The notes: generated by a model not told the origin, from the letters alone. Counted from the stretch's first letter, positions 8,832-18,446 are shown. The stretch: DNA of 64,000 bases from Bdellovibrio sp. 22V (GCF_030169785.1 NZ_CP125854.1:1116001-1180000), one strand, 5' to 3'. Translations and numbers: made by a program.

Positions 8832-11461
8832 CAGTGCGTTCTTTCAGCGGGATTGAGTCGCAAGACAAGAGTTGTACGCCCGGGAATTTGTACGGACTCT
8901 TGATGAGGATTTAAAACCACTTGGCTTAGAACCGGATCCACTTGTGAATCCAGGAGCGGATGCACATGCCAAGGGAATTTAAGTAAATGATGTTGAAACA
9001 CTCGAGCTTCACGAGAAGCATTGAGGAATATCAATAAAGACTCTTGGTGATTGCGCAGGGACATGGCAATCAAACCCGGCTCGGCTTGTTGATCGTTATC
9101 AATAAACTTCAAATGCGCCTGAACTTCCGAAGCTGTACGCAGCTTGAAAAGATCCGAGCTTTGGCGTAAACGCAGCAGCGCTTTGAAATAACGACTTGTT
9201 TGCGCCAGTAAAGCTGATGAAGGCTTAAGTGCAGGCTCTTGCAGGCGCGGTTGCCAGAAAGACCAATCGTTCAGATTTTTCCACGCCGGGGGAAGACCTT
9301 CGCCCCAATGGTTCGAGCGCAATGTCCAATCCAGGCGATTAAAGAAATCTCCTGAGTCGTAACTGTCTTGATCGCCATTTTTTGAGCGCAGCAACTCGGT
9401 GCCGCCTTCAAAAAACGGAATGCCCTGACCCAGAAGAGGAATCGCGAGTGCCAATTGGTGCATGCGCTGGCGGTCTTCCGCTGTTGCGGTGGCAGGGCTT
9501 CTGTAAGGAGTGTGGAAAGGGGCCTTAGCTTGGATGGCATCCCACAAACTGTAACCGTCGTGCGCGACCACATAGTTGACGGTTTCAATCGTATCGTGAG
9601 CAAAGGCCACGGGAGTGCCACGGAAGCGTAAATCGCCCGAGCGAATGGTTGTGCCAAGATGTTCACGGAAACTATAGTCTTGCAGATTACCCGCAAGGCC
9701 GACTTTAATCACATCGCCTAAGTGCAAAAGTTTTCCGCGTTGCGCTTGTAAGTCTGTCGGTGTGTTGCGATTGGCAGGCTCATGATTGAAATCGAAATAA
9801 AGCCCCGTTGCAAAACCTTGATCCGATTTTTCAGCGGAATTCGTCGTTCCGCCGCGAACGGCATCACGCAGACGATCGTTGAAAAATCCAAAACCGCTTC
9901 CCGCCGAATTTTCAACCGTCATCGCTTCACGAGGGAAACGGTCATAGAAAGACCCGAAGCTCCAGCCTTCTCCGTAGAAAAGAATCTTTTCGCCATCGAC
10001 GCCGTCCCGTTGCAAAGTCAAAGAGCGAACTGTGTCGCGCAGCTTTTCCATGGTTGCGCGAGAATGAAATGACATCAGATCAAAGCGGAAGCCATCGAGC
10101 TTGTATGTCTTAGCCCAAAACACCACGCTGTCGATCATGAGTTTTTCCATCATGCGATGTTCGCTCGCGGTGTCGTTGCAGCACGAAGATTTGTGAACCA
10201 CGCCCGCGTCGTCCACACGATAATAATAAAGCGGCACGATCTTATCAAAAACCGAGAACGGCTCTGCACCGCTTTGGTAGGTGTGATTGAAAACAACGTC
10301 TTGGACCACGCGCAGACCCAGCTCGTTGATCGCTTGAATCATTGAGCGCACTTCGCGGATGCGGTTGGCTCCTTGTCCTTGCACGGCATAGCTGCCTTCA
10401 GGAGCGAAATAATGAACGGGATCATAACCCCAGTTGAAAGGGTCGGAGGCGCGAATAAGGCCGATCTCGCTTTGCGGTTCTTGCAAATCTCCTGGGTGAT
10501 GTTGGTATTGATTCCACTGTGATTTGTCTTCGTTCACGCTGCCAAAGTCATTGAAAGGCAATAGATGTAAATGCGTCAGACCCGCTTTGGCCAAGGAGCG
10601 CAGGTAGTGAACTCCGTCGGAGTTTTCCTCTGAAAAAGCCAGATAAGTTCCGCGCAGAAAGACGGGAACACTTTGGTCGTCAGCGCTGAAGTCTCGCACG
10701 TGCAATTCATAGATCACAGAATCCTTCAGCGAGTTCAAAGGCGGTTTTACAAAGTTTTTCCAATGTGCCGGTGTTGTTTCCGCTGAGTCCAAATCCACAA
10801 GCTGCGAATGAGTGCCGCCCAAAGAAAGACTGAAGCTGTACGGGTCTGTCGTTATGGACGTCTCGACCTGATCTTTAAGTGGTTGATACACCTGCACTTC
10901 ATACTGATAGTAGGCAAGAGCGTACGAGCGCGGTAGCTGCAACGACCAAACACCTTTGTTCTCGCGAATCATCGGGAGGGATTCAGTGCCGATCAAGACG
11001 CGTACGTTTTGCGCGGTCGGTGCCCAAAGTTTTAGACGGCAATTGACAGCAGAGCAGTGTCCGCCCAGATCGTCGCCGGCGTAAAAATAGTTTTCATCGA
11101 GCAGACCCGCATATTGAATCGCCGTCATGTCGAGGATTTGTTTATTGTTGTTCGTAATCACAACTTTCAACGGCAGACGAATCAGCTGATCTATTGTCGC
11201 AAGAGGAATGTGCGCGGCACTCAATTCGGCAAAGGCACCTTGCGCGCGAATCAGCGGTAAAGAAATCGAAGTTCCAGCGCGCAAGGTTTGAACGCTGTCG
11301 ACTAAAGAAAACTGCGTTGTCGAGGAATTGACATAAAGACCTGGAGGCAATTGCAGACGAATTGTCGAGGAGTTCAACCACTGCGCACGCGCCAAACCTG
11401 CCATCGCGCTGGAGCAATGGAGCAACAATAAGAATGGCAACACCCAGTAGCTTTTTTTCAA
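8831..11461 (-). CDS. pulA: secreted type I pullulanase (GH13)
   Basis: An 876-residue debranching enzyme with a signal peptide (cleavage near AMA, residue 21). N-terminal beta-sandwich modules include a CBM48/E-set domain at about 140-230. The GH13 barrel starts near residue 248 (VIYELHVRDFS). FNWGYDP at 342-348 corresponds to the type I pullulanase signature. The catalytic residues are nucleophile Asp461 (GFRFDLM) and acid/base Glu498 (FYGEGW), with VVAHDG giving the third Asp. It cuts alpha-1,6 branches of pullulan, starch or glycogen and feeds linear dextrins to the importer. It is the first gene of the operon, and its promoter must lie in the gap to lamB. Confidence 0.9.
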   Translation of the reverse strand: MKKSYWVLPFLLLLHCSSAMAGLARAQWLNSSTIRLQLPPGLYVNSSTTQFSLVDSVQTLRAGTSISLPLIRAQGAFAELSAAHIPLATIDQLIRLPLKVVITNNNKQILDMTAIQYAGLLDENYFYAGDDLGGHCSAVNCRLKLWAPTAQNVRVLIGTESLPMIRENKGVWSLQLPRSYALAYYQYEVQVYQPLKDQVETSITTDPYSFSLSLGGTHSQLVDLDSAETTPAHWKNFVKPPLNSLKDSVIYELHVRDFSADDQSVPVFLRGTYLAFSEENSDGVHYLRSLAKAGLTHLHLLPFNDFGSVNEDKSQWNQYQHHPGDLQEPQSEIGLIRASDPFNWGYDPVHYFAPEGSYAVQGQGANRIREVRSMIQAINELGLRVVQDVVFNHTYQSGAEPFSVFDKIVPLYYYRVDDAGVVHKSSCCNDTASEHRMMEKLMIDSVVFWAKTYKLDGFRFDLMSFHSRATMEKLRDTVRSLTLQRDGVDGEKILFYGEGWSFGSFYDRFPREAMTVENSAGSGFGFFNDRLRDAVRGGTTNSAEKSDQGFATGLYFDFNHEPANRNTPTDLQAQRGKLLHLGDVIKVGLAGNLQDYSFREHLGTTIRSGDLRFRGTPVAFAHDTIETVNYVVAHDGYSLWDAIQAKAPFHTPYRSPATATAEDRQRMHQLALAIPLLGQGIPFFEGGTELLRSKNGDQDSYDSGDFFNRLDWTLRSNHWGEGLPPAWKNLNDWSFWQPRLQEPALKPSSALLAQTSRYFKALLRLRQSSDLFKLRTASEVQAHLKFIDNDQQAEPGLIAMSLRNHQESLLIFLNASREARVFQHHLLKFPWHVHPLLDSQVDPVLSQVVLNPHQESVQIPGRTTLVLRLNPAERTH

Positions 11462-11553
11462 AAACCCCCCTCAAGGAAATGTCAGTCTCTACGCGTAATG
11501 TATGGTCAGGCGCCGACTTTATGGGTATCCCTCGTCTTTTTCAAGGGGCGAAG

Positions 11554-12828
11554 GTGAAAAGTATTACGTTGTTCTTAATGCTAGTTTTCTCGGGAAATTT
11601 TGCGTCGGCATTGGATGCTGAATTTACAGGCTACCTTCGCGGGGGCACGGGAATAAATCTCGAAGGCGGCAAACAAGATTGTTTTTTTAATACGGGAATC
11701 CCTGGGAATTTCCTGCGTTTAGGTAATGAGTGCGGATTCTATTCAGAGTTGGCCCTGATCTTTCATCACAAGAAACCGGAACCGACAGATTCTGTCTATT
11801 TCAAAACTCAGATGCGCCTCGTCTTCAACTCCAAAGGCACGCGCCAGTGGGAACCTGCGGCAAACCGCGACATGAGCCAGATTGAAGCCTTCGTTAAAGC
11901 GGGTGGATTCACGGAAATTCCTGGAGACTTGTGGATCGGGAAACGCTTTTACCGTGATGTCGATCTTTATATTTTTGACTGGTACTACTATGCCGATATG
12001 AGCGGTGTGGGCGCAGGGATTGAAAACATTCCGTTGGGCGAAGGTCGTTTCGCTGTCGCGCACTTGGTGCAGGCCAACGACGATCTTTCAACGTCTGTGG
12101 GTCTGCCTGTTTTGCAAGCTGTGGACTTGCGTTGGACGACGATTCCAGTGACAGAAGACCACAATCTGAATTTCTGGGCCGTGTATGCGTGGGCTCCGGA
12201 AAGCAACGATGGGATGACTTCTTATCGCTCAACAAACGGTTACTCCATCGCTTCACGCTTACAGGGATTGTGGTGGGGCGGACAGAATAACTTTGCACTT
12301 CTTTACGGCAAAGGAACGATGAAGGATTTTAATATCTATGCGAAGAGCGCCCTGCCTGCCAATGACGACAGTCAAAATAAAGCGTGGACTTTGCGTATCG
12401 TTGAAGACTGGCATCAAGATGTTTCTGATCGCTGGGCTGTGATGTTAGGTGTGGCCGCAGAGATAGGCGATAACGGCACGGAAGACGACAGCAACAATCA
12501 TCGTGAATTTCAAGAAATCGGCATTCGACCTATTTACTTCGTGTCGGATCGTTTCCAGTGGGTTTTTGAAGCCGGTTATTCCCGCTACAAAAACGACAAC
12601 GAATTTTCCGGCGCCGAGAGAGTGGGTGCCAGAGAATTGGCGCGTGTGACGATTGCTCCGCAGCTTTCAATTCGTAAATCTATTTGGGGACGTCCGGTTC
12701 TAAGAGCCTTCTTGTCGCAGTCTTTTTGGAACAACAACAACAAAGATGCCATCGCGACGCAGGCGCCGGCTTTCAGAAATCAAAATGACGGGACGTCGTT
12801 TGGTTATCAGTTCGAAGCTTGGTTCTAA
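11554..12828 (+). CDS. lamB: maltoporin (LamB-type outer-membrane porin)
   Basis: A 424-residue outer-membrane protein. The likely start is the GTG at 11554, which has AAGGGG a few bases upstream and gives a signal peptide (VKSITLFLMLVFSGNFASA). The mature part begins AEFTGYLRGGTG, the first strand of maltoporins, and goes on with alternating amphipathic strands, an early disulfide-type Cys pair, and the typical WIGKRFYRDVDLYIFDWYY segment. It ends in aromatic Phe (EAWF), the barrel-insertion signal. It would admit maltodextrins across the outer membrane. It is divergent from the pulA operon, with a shared regulatory gap of about 90 bp. Confidence 0.9.
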   Translation: MKSITLFLMLVFSGNFASALDAEFTGYLRGGTGINLEGGKQDCFFNTGIPGNFLRLGNECGFYSELALIFHHKKPEPTDSVYFKTQMRLVFNSKGTRQWEPAANRDMSQIEAFVKAGGFTEIPGDLWIGKRFYRDVDLYIFDWYYYADMSGVGAGIENIPLGEGRFAVAHLVQANDDLSTSVGLPVLQAVDLRWTTIPVTEDHNLNFWAVYAWAPESNDGMTSYRSTNGYSIASRLQGLWWGGQNNFALLYGKGTMKDFNIYAKSALPANDDSQNKAWTLRIVEDWHQDVSDRWAVMLGVAAEIGDNGTEDDSNNHREFQEIGIRPIYFVSDRFQWVFEAGYSRYKNDNEFSGAERVGARELARVTIAPQLSIRKSIWGRPVLRAFLSQSFWNNNNKDAIATQAPAFRNQNDGTSFGYQFEAWF

Positions 12829-12961
12829 ACGTCGCGTTTCAGAGTGAGAATTTTCATTTTGAGAAAGTGTCGATGCTGACAGCAGGTTGTAAAAGAAGCT
12901 GACAACCAGCTAACAATAATCGGCACTAGAGGCGGTCTTAGTTTTGCTTTGTCTTAAAAGC

Positions 12962-13657
12962 ATGACAAAACAAACACAGCTTAAAATCATGATGTTCTGT
13001 TCAATGATGATGGCGGCCGAGGTTGCAGAATCTCGCTGCTCTGACGGAATTGCGACAACATCCATGTACTTCATCCCGCATATTAAGGACTATTGCAAAG
13101 GTTCCACTCCTTGCAAGAAGTTCAAAAAAGAAGTGAAGATGCAGGGCTCTGGAACTTTGCCTGGCAATAAGCTTCTCACTTATACGGGAAAGACCATTTC
13201 ACTAGGAAGCTGTGACACGGCTTTCGGTGCGAGTGGAAATTGTTTGATTCCATTTATTTCCGTTGCTGCCGACGCCGACCACTATCAAATGGGCGACATT
13301 ATTGAAATGCCTTCATTAAGAGGTAAAATCTTTACTTTGCCAAACGGAAAACACATGGTGCATCCAGGTTATCTCATCGTGCACGACACGGGTGGGGCTA
13401 TTAAGGGCAAAGGTCGCTTTGACTTCTTCACGGGCTCTTATGCTATCGACAACTGGAACAATCCGTTCGGCTTAAGAGGCGCTAAAGACGTGCGCATGGT
13501 GGATACGGGCGAGTGTTCTCTTCACAAACAATACTCTGTGATCCGTCGTGAAACTCCAAATTACGAGTCATCATTGGCAGCTATTGAAAATGCGACTCGA
13601 AATATCAGCACTTCCGCGATCGAAGTGATGGTAGCCGCTGTTGGAGGAGTACGCTAA
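12962..13657 (+). CDS. exported 3D-domain (double-psi barrel) protein
   Basis: About 231 residues. The N-terminus is a signal-like stretch followed by a Cys-containing region. The C-terminal half matches the 3D domain named after its three conserved aspartates: VAADADHYQMGD, then VHDTGGAIKGKGRFDFFTGS and a downstream N-x-FG. This fold is shared with the catalytic domain of MltA lytic transglycosylases and with Rpf/YabE proteins, so an action on peptidoglycan is plausible. Start choice is uncertain: ATG 12962 lacks a good ribosome site, while TTG 12944 has AGAGG upstream. It overlaps the next gene by one base. Confidence 0.65.
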   Translation: MTKQTQLKIMMFCSMMMAAEVAESRCSDGIATTSMYFIPHIKDYCKGSTPCKKFKKEVKMQGSGTLPGNKLLTYTGKTISLGSCDTAFGASGNCLIPFISVAADADHYQMGDIIEMPSLRGKIFTLPNGKHMVHPGYLIVHDTGGAIKGKGRFDFFTGSYAIDNWNNPFGLRGAKDVRMVDTGECSLHKQYSVIRRETPNYESSLAAIENATRNISTSAIEVMVAAVGGVR

Positions 13658-14127
13658 TGGGTTCATTGAAATTACTTCTTCTGGGGCTTCTGGCATTTTT
13701 GATGATGGGCACGGCTTCTTTTGCCTCGGCGGAAGTTCTGCAAGTCGGTGAAGATAAAATCGATATGGCGGAGCCGCCATTTTGGATGTCGTCTTACGAC
13801 GAGTTCAAAGATCTTCGTCCGGAACAAAAAACGTTTTATCTGGAGGCTTTAACTAAGGCTCTTCCGAAGGTGCCTTCGCTTGAAGGGACCGACAAGCATA
13901 CGCTGGAAGAAGCGGCGGAGTGGTATCAGTCCTGGAATATCTTGCGCCGTAAACTTTACGTTTCTTGCCATAAGTCTTCGTTGCATGAAACCTGTCAAAA
14001 AATCGCGGCTCTTCGCAAAGAGACCCTAGGGATGTTCGCGAATAAAAAGAAAGAAAATCGCGAAGCGCTGGGCGAAAAAGACACCGATGACGAGAGCCCG
14101 GCAGAAGAGACTAAGAAGAACCCTTAG
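13657..14127 (+). CDS. exported hypothetical protein
   Basis: A 156-residue protein with a signal peptide (about residues 1-25, ending FASA), a mostly helical body and a charged low-complexity C-terminus (KKKENREALGEKD onward). Two cysteines near residues 107 and 116 may pair. I do not recognise the family. The start overlaps the stop of the 3D-domain gene by one base (TAATG) and has GGAGG eight bases before it, so the two are translationally coupled and may act together on the cell wall. Its stop overlaps that of the convergent methyltransferase by 4 nt. Confidence 0.65.
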   Translation: MGSLKLLLLGLLAFLMMGTASFASAEVLQVGEDKIDMAEPPFWMSSYDEFKDLRPEQKTFYLEALTKALPKVPSLEGTDKHTLEEAAEWYQSWNILRRKLYVSCHKSSLHETCQKIAALRKETLGMFANKKKENREALGEKDTDDESPAEETKKNP

Positions 14128-14795
14128 TCTTTTTTAAAAAGAACTAAATCCGTGCCACGAATGTCGCCCAGACTCTGGATGGAAACCCTTTTCGAGACAA
14201 GTCTTTCCGCCTCTTTGAGGTAACTCATTCCATGATCCGCTAAACTTCGCAAAAGAACGAAAGCCCGTCCTTGCGGCGCCAAACTGTTTTCAATTCCCAA
14301 AATCAACGAGCGAAAATCCGAGTCGATAAAAAAGCGGCAACGATTTTTAAATTCGGACGGAGAGAGTTTTCCCTGACCCACTTGGAAATACGGTGGGTTT
14401 GATAAAACGATGTCGTAACGTTCTTTGAAAGGCTCGGTGCTGAGAACTTGATAATTGTCGTTAATAAAATGACAAGCCGTTTTAGTTTCGCCAAGTTCAC
14501 ACAGATTTTTTGTAAAATGGTCGTGATAAAGAGACTGCACTTCCAAAAAATCGAAAGCGGCCAAAGATTTCCCGGTTTCATTTTGCAGGTGAAACAAAAA
14601 ATCAAGACCGATGATACCGCAGCCGGAACAAAGGTCTAAGCCGCGTGCCTGATCCCAATCGTCATCCTTAACGAATTCAAACACTCTTCGGGCCAAAAAC
14701 ACCGAATCATGGGAAAAGCGATACTCTTCGGGTTGCGAGTATTGAAAGGTGTAGTGCGGGTTTATGGACGACATGGCTCTTTTTAGCCTTTTCAA
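14124..14795 (-). CDS. TrmN6/YfiC-like SAM-dependent methyltransferase
   Basis: A 223-residue class I methyltransferase. It opens with YTFQYSQPEEYRFSHDSVFLA, as in tRNA1(Val) adenine-37 N6-methyltransferases. GLDLCSGCGIIGLDFL is the SAM-binding motif I, and the amino-methyltransferase motif NPPYF is near residue 125 (LSNPPYFQVGQGK). The NPPY motif points to methylation of an exocyclic amino group. An in-frame ATG 21 bp downstream (MSSINPHYT) is an alternative start. It is a single gene with divergent and convergent neighbours. Confidence 0.75.
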   Translation of the reverse strand: MKRLKRAMSSINPHYTFQYSQPEEYRFSHDSVFLARRVFEFVKDDDWDQARGLDLCSGCGIIGLDFLFHLQNETGKSLAAFDFLEVQSLYHDHFTKNLCELGETKTACHFINDNYQVLSTEPFKERYDIVLSNPPYFQVGQGKLSPSEFKNRCRFFIDSDFRSLILGIENSLAPQGRAFVLLRSLADHGMSYLKEAERLVSKRVSIQSLGDIRGTDLVLFKKD

Positions 14796-14851
14796 AATAA
14801 AAAAGCCAGTTTCATTCTATTTTTTACCGACCTGTGATAGGGTGGGGATCT

Positions 14852-15340
14852 ATGGAAAGTTGTTCAGTTTGCCAAAAGCCTAAAGCCACGCTTCAATGCG
14901 GATGTTGTCAAAGTGCCGTTTGTAAGAACTGCGCCCAGTTTTTAGAAGAGGGCAGCTTTTCTTTTTTGGCAAAAATCCCTGAGGACCTTTCTCATTCAAC
15001 TTATTGCGGTCCTTGTTTTGACGCCAAGGTGGCGCCGGAACTGGAAAGTTATAATCAAGCGTTGGAAGACGCCAAGAACATCATCGTGTTTTTTAAAACT
15101 CAGTCGAAAGAAACACGCAACTTCAAAAGAAACGAGACACCTTTTAAGGTGAAAGGATGCGCCGACCGTGAAGAGACTTTGCTGCGTCTTGCATTCTTTG
15201 CCGTCAAAGGCCGTTTTAATGCCTTAATCGATGTCGACATCACGTCGGAAAAAGTTTTGAAAGGCCGTTATCAAACGCAGATCTGGCATGGCACAGCTAT
15301 TCCTGCGCAAGTCACCTCTGAAAGAATGAAGCCCTCATGA
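14852..15340 (+). CDS. hypothetical protein with N-terminal zinc-finger-like Cys clusters
   Basis: 162 residues. The first 60 carry a treble-clef-like Cys series: C-S-V-C, then C-G-C-C, C-K-N-C and later C-G-P-C-F-D, compatible with two zinc sites of the B-box/FYVE-like kind. The rest is a small alpha/beta domain of unknown identity. The ATG at 14852 follows GGTGGGGATC and was preferred over an in-frame codon 18 bp upstream. Its stop overlaps the start of the DNA glycosylase-like gene (ATGA), so the two are coupled. Confidence 0.6.
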   Translation: MESCSVCQKPKATLQCGCCQSAVCKNCAQFLEEGSFSFLAKIPEDLSHSTYCGPCFDAKVAPELESYNQALEDAKNIIVFFKTQSKETRNFKRNETPFKVKGCADREETLLRLAFFAVKGRFNALIDVDITSEKVLKGRYQTQIWHGTAIPAQVTSERMKPS

Positions 15341-16470
15341 AAATTTCAAAGGCTCAGGCGCGCCGTATGTGGTTGCGAGCGCAGCGTTTGGACGAAAAGA
15401 CGCCTTTTGGGAAAGGGGTCTCTGCCACGGAGGCAGCCGTTGAACACTTGGGTTACGTTCAGATCGACACCATCCATGTGATCGAACGCTGCCATCATCA
15501 CATTCTTTTTACGCGGATTCCCGCTTATACACGCAAAGATCTTTTTGCGGCCCAATCTAAAAACAAATCCGTTTTTGAATATTGGACTCACGCTTTGTCG
15601 TACATTCCGACGAAAGACTTTCCCTTTTTTGTGAACGAGATGAAGCGCATGCAAAAGACTCCGTCGCGGTGGTTTCAATCGGTGACGAAATCGGATTACA
15701 GCAAAGTGTTGCGGATGATTAAAAAAGACGGGGCGTTATCTATCCGGGATATTGAGGACGACGTCTTAGTTGAAAAGACTCACGCTTGGGCCAGCAAAAA
15801 ACCTTCGAAACGAGCACTGCAGTTGGGCTTTTACTCTGGCAAGCTGACGATCAGCGAGCGCGTGGGGATGTTGAAAAAGTACGAACTGACCGAGCGTCAC
15901 TTTGGCTGGGATCGTTTTCCCAAGGCCGCTTCTGAAAAGCAATGTACGGAGTATTTGTTAAATCGCTCTTTGCGCGCGCAAGGGCTTGTGACTTTGGATT
16001 CCATTTGTCATCTTTACCCCAGCCGTAAACCTGTCGTGAAAAAAGTCATCGACGAAAAAGTAAAAAAAGGTTTGTTATTGCCCGTGGAAGTAGCGGGGCT
16101 TGAGAAAATCTTTTTTTGGGCGACTCCCGAAGCTTTGCAAGAGGATCTTCAACCGCGGGATGAAATGACTCATATTCTTTCTCCTTTTGATCCTTTGGTT
16201 ATTCAGAGAAAACGTCTTAGCGCTTTGTTCGATTACGATCACCGTTTTGAAGCGTATCTTCCGAAAGAAAAAAGAGTGTTCGGTTATTTCGCTTTGCCGG
16301 TTCTGATCGATGATCGCATTGTGGCGGTGATGGACTTGAAGGCCGATCGTGAAGAGCAAGAACTCTTGATTCAAAAATGGACATGGCTAAAAAAAGAAAA
16401 AACGGCTTCTGCTAAACGCAAAGTGGAAGAAGAACTGCATCGCTTTGAAAAATTCCAATTCGGTATTTAG
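15337..16470 (+). CDS. YcaQ/AlkX-type DNA crosslink glycosylase (HTH_42 family)
   Basis: A 377-residue winged-helix protein of the DUF1006/HTH_42 family. The start ISKAQARRMWLRAQRL is the first wing helix, and VQIDTIHVIER near residue 42 holds the Gln-x-Asp catalytic motif of the YcaQ (AlkX) branch; AlkZ enzymes have Gln-x-Gln instead. ERCHHHILFTRIP and FEYWTHALSYIP are further family signatures. Members unhook interstrand crosslinks and remove bulky N-alkyl lesions. The gene is coupled to the zinc-finger-like gene upstream by a 4-nt overlap. Confidence 0.8.
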   Translation: MKISKAQARRMWLRAQRLDEKTPFGKGVSATEAAVEHLGYVQIDTIHVIERCHHHILFTRIPAYTRKDLFAAQSKNKSVFEYWTHALSYIPTKDFPFFVNEMKRMQKTPSRWFQSVTKSDYSKVLRMIKKDGALSIRDIEDDVLVEKTHAWASKKPSKRALQLGFYSGKLTISERVGMLKKYELTERHFGWDRFPKAASEKQCTEYLLNRSLRAQGLVTLDSICHLYPSRKPVVKKVIDEKVKKGLLLPVEVAGLEKIFFWATPEALQEDLQPRDEMTHILSPFDPLVIQRKRLSALFDYDHRFEAYLPKEKRVFGYFALPVLIDDRIVAVMDLKADREEQELLIQKWTWLKKEKTASAKRKVEEELHRFEKFQFGI

Positions 16471-17132
16471 TGAGGCAACGGCGCCGTCGTCAAGACGCCG
16501 ACCGAAAGATGATACGAATCCGTAATCGCATGGGCTTTATGCCAATAGCCTGCGGGGATGTAAAGCCAGTCGCCGGCTTTAAGCCAGCAGCGTATTTCTT
16601 GAGAGCGCGGCTCTTTCATAAAATCGGCATTCTGCTTTTTTAAGTCATAAGGTTTTTCAGAGACCGTATTTCTGCGCAGATGAAATTCTTTTTCCCCGGC
16701 ACTTTGAATGACAAAAACGTCTTCGATGTCATAATGCCAATCAAAACCTTGCTGCTGCGCCGGCGTACAATAAAGCTGGATATCGATTGGTTTGTTAAAG
16801 AGTCTTTTGAAATCCGTTCCAATCAGAGTCATTAAAGGATGTGCTTCCTCGGCATGTCGAACAAGAACCGTGCGTCCTTCGACAAAACCTTGACGGGCTT
16901 GTTCGTAATTGAGCAAGCCGGTATTAAGGTGAGGCTCGTCTGGCAGACATCCTGCTTTTGGCAACCAACAATTTCTGTGTCGGGATAAAAAGATTTCTTT
17001 CAACAAAGACCACGAGACCGTGTTTTTCAAAAACGACGCCTTAAAGGGCGCTGCAAACGCTTCTCTTTGGAAGTAGTGAGTTTGGAACTCTGACAATGTC
17101 AGAGGAGACAGAAGTTCTTCCAAAATAGACAT
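16467..17132 (-). CDS. JmjC/cupin-type 2-oxoglutarate oxygenase (ribosomal oxygenase-like)
   Basis: A 221-residue cupin_4 protein. FDWHYDIEDVFVIQSAG near residue 132 supplies His-x-Asp of the iron facial triad, and GDWLYIPAGYWHKAHA near residue 197 gives the distal His. The leading part (LTLSEFQTHYFQREAF) matches the start of ribosomal-protein hydroxylases such as YcfD/RoxA, though the C-terminal winged-helix domain of RoxA is absent. Hydroxylation of a protein substrate is inferred. It overlaps the convergent glycosylase stop by 4 nt. Confidence 0.7.
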   Translation of the reverse strand: MSILEELLSPLTLSEFQTHYFQREAFAAPFKASFLKNTVSWSLLKEIFLSRHRNCWLPKAGCLPDEPHLNTGLLNYEQARQGFVEGRTVLVRHAEEAHPLMTLIGTDFKRLFNKPIDIQLYCTPAQQQGFDWHYDIEDVFVIQSAGEKEFHLRRNTVSEKPYDLKKQNADFMKEPRSQEIRCWLKAGDWLYIPAGYWHKAHAITDSYHLSVGVLTTAPLPH

Positions 17133-17257
17133 GTAGAGAGCTCCTCGTGAAAGCTTTCATACTCTGCCGAGAGAAAACCTACAAATTACAAATTGCTGAG
17201 GGGACGGGGGGCTCTTAAAATTTTGGCATCGAGAAAAAATAATGGAAGGAGTCCTTT

Positions 17258-17773
17258 ATGTACAGCAAAGCCAAGATCGGCCGTCATCCTATTCATCCTA
17301 TGTTTGTCGCGTTCCCAATCACTTTTTACCTTACGACATTTGTGGCTTTCTTAGTGTACCAAACGGCGAGCAACGACATCTTCTGGTTTAAGCTTGCTTA
17401 TTTCTGCAATTTTGCCGGCGTAGTCACGGCTTTAGTGGCAGCGATTCCCGGGTTTATTGATTGGGCCTTCGGGATTCCCCGCGACACTTTGGCGAAGAAA
17501 GACGGAATGATTCATATGACTCTAAATCTCATCACTCTGGGCATTTTCGCTACGAATGCGATTATGATCTCGGGCCAATGGGAAACGGGCATTACCGGCG
17601 TTGGCATGAGTGTCGTCTTGACCGCCTGCGGTTGTATCACCCTTATGTTCGCCGGATTCTACGGCTGGAAGATGGTGGGCCAACACAAAGTAGGTGTCCT
17701 CATGACCGCAGAACAAGAAAGAATTCAAGATCGTTATGAAAATGAGGAAGAGCCTCCCGTCGTCTTCCATTAA
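17258..17773 (+). CDS. DUF2231 family membrane protein
   Basis: 171 residues with four predicted transmembrane helices. It opens with the DUF2231 signature GRHPIHPMFVAFPIT followed by a helix, and IPGFIDWAFGIP after the second helix is the other conserved patch. The function of the family is not established. A good ribosome site (GGAAGGAG) precedes the ATG. The phosphoribosyltransferase-like gene starts 14 bp downstream, so the pair is probably one operon. Confidence 0.75.
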   Translation: MYSKAKIGRHPIHPMFVAFPITFYLTTFVAFLVYQTASNDIFWFKLAYFCNFAGVVTALVAAIPGFIDWAFGIPRDTLAKKDGMIHMTLNLITLGIFATNAIMISGQWETGITGVGMSVVLTACGCITLMFAGFYGWKMVGQHKVGVLMTAEQERIQDRYENEEEPPVVFH

Positions 17774-17787
17774 GAAAGTGATTTGTG

Positions 17788-18429
17788 ATGTTTCAAAATC
17801 GTGATGAAGCAGCTCGTTTGCTCTTAAAAAAATTAGGCGCCTATAAAGACAAGAACGTTCTGGTTCTGGGGATTCCCCGAGGCGCCGTGCCTATGGCAAA
17901 AACGATTGCGGAGGGCTTGCACGGCGAACTCAGCGCCGTGCTCGTGCATAAAATTCCCGCTCCCGGTTATGCGGAATTGGCTATCGGCTCGATCGGTTTA
18001 AGCGGAAAAATTTTTCGCAACAAAGGCTTGATCACCGTGTATGGCATTCCTGAAAGTTATGTCGAACGGGCCGCGGCTGAAGAGCTCGCGGTGCTCAAAA
18101 GACGCCAAGCTCAGTTTCATCTTAAAGATATTTCTTATCGCGATCGTATCGTTATGATCGTGGATGACGGAATTGCGACTGGTGCCACCGTTCTTGGCGC
18201 TATTGAAGAAGTGAAATCACAGCACCCTAAAGAGGTCGTGGTTGTCACAGCCGCCATTGCTCACGATACGGCGGATAAGATTCGCCCGCAGGTGGATAAG
18301 CTGGTGTCGTTGGTAGAGTCTGACTCGTTCTATGCTGTCAGTCAGTATTTCGTGGAGTTTCCGCAGGTGACAGATGAAGAGGTTATTAAGATTCTTCACC
18401 CTTCTTCGTACAAAGAGTTTTCAATTTAA
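17788..18429 (+). CDS. phosphoribosyltransferase-domain protein
   Basis: A 213-residue type I phosphoribosyltransferase-like protein. The PRPP-binding motif VMIVDDGIATGATV lies near residue 132, and NVLVLGIPRGAVPMA is the usual flavour of the orphan PRTase family found beside stress or dienelactone-hydrolase genes. These proteins have no established substrate. The ATG at 17788 directly follows an in-frame GTG, so the start is uncertain by one codon. It is likely co-transcribed with the DUF2231 gene. Confidence 0.75.
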   Translation: MFQNRDEAARLLLKKLGAYKDKNVLVLGIPRGAVPMAKTIAEGLHGELSAVLVHKIPAPGYAELAIGSIGLSGKIFRNKGLITVYGIPESYVERAAAEELAVLKRRQAQFHLKDISYRDRIVMIVDDGIATGATVLGAIEEVKSQHPKEVVVVTAAIAHDTADKIRPQVDKLVSLVESDSFYAVSQYFVEFPQVTDEEVIKILHPSSYKEFSI

Positions 18430-18446
18430 AAAGACGCCAAGGCAAA

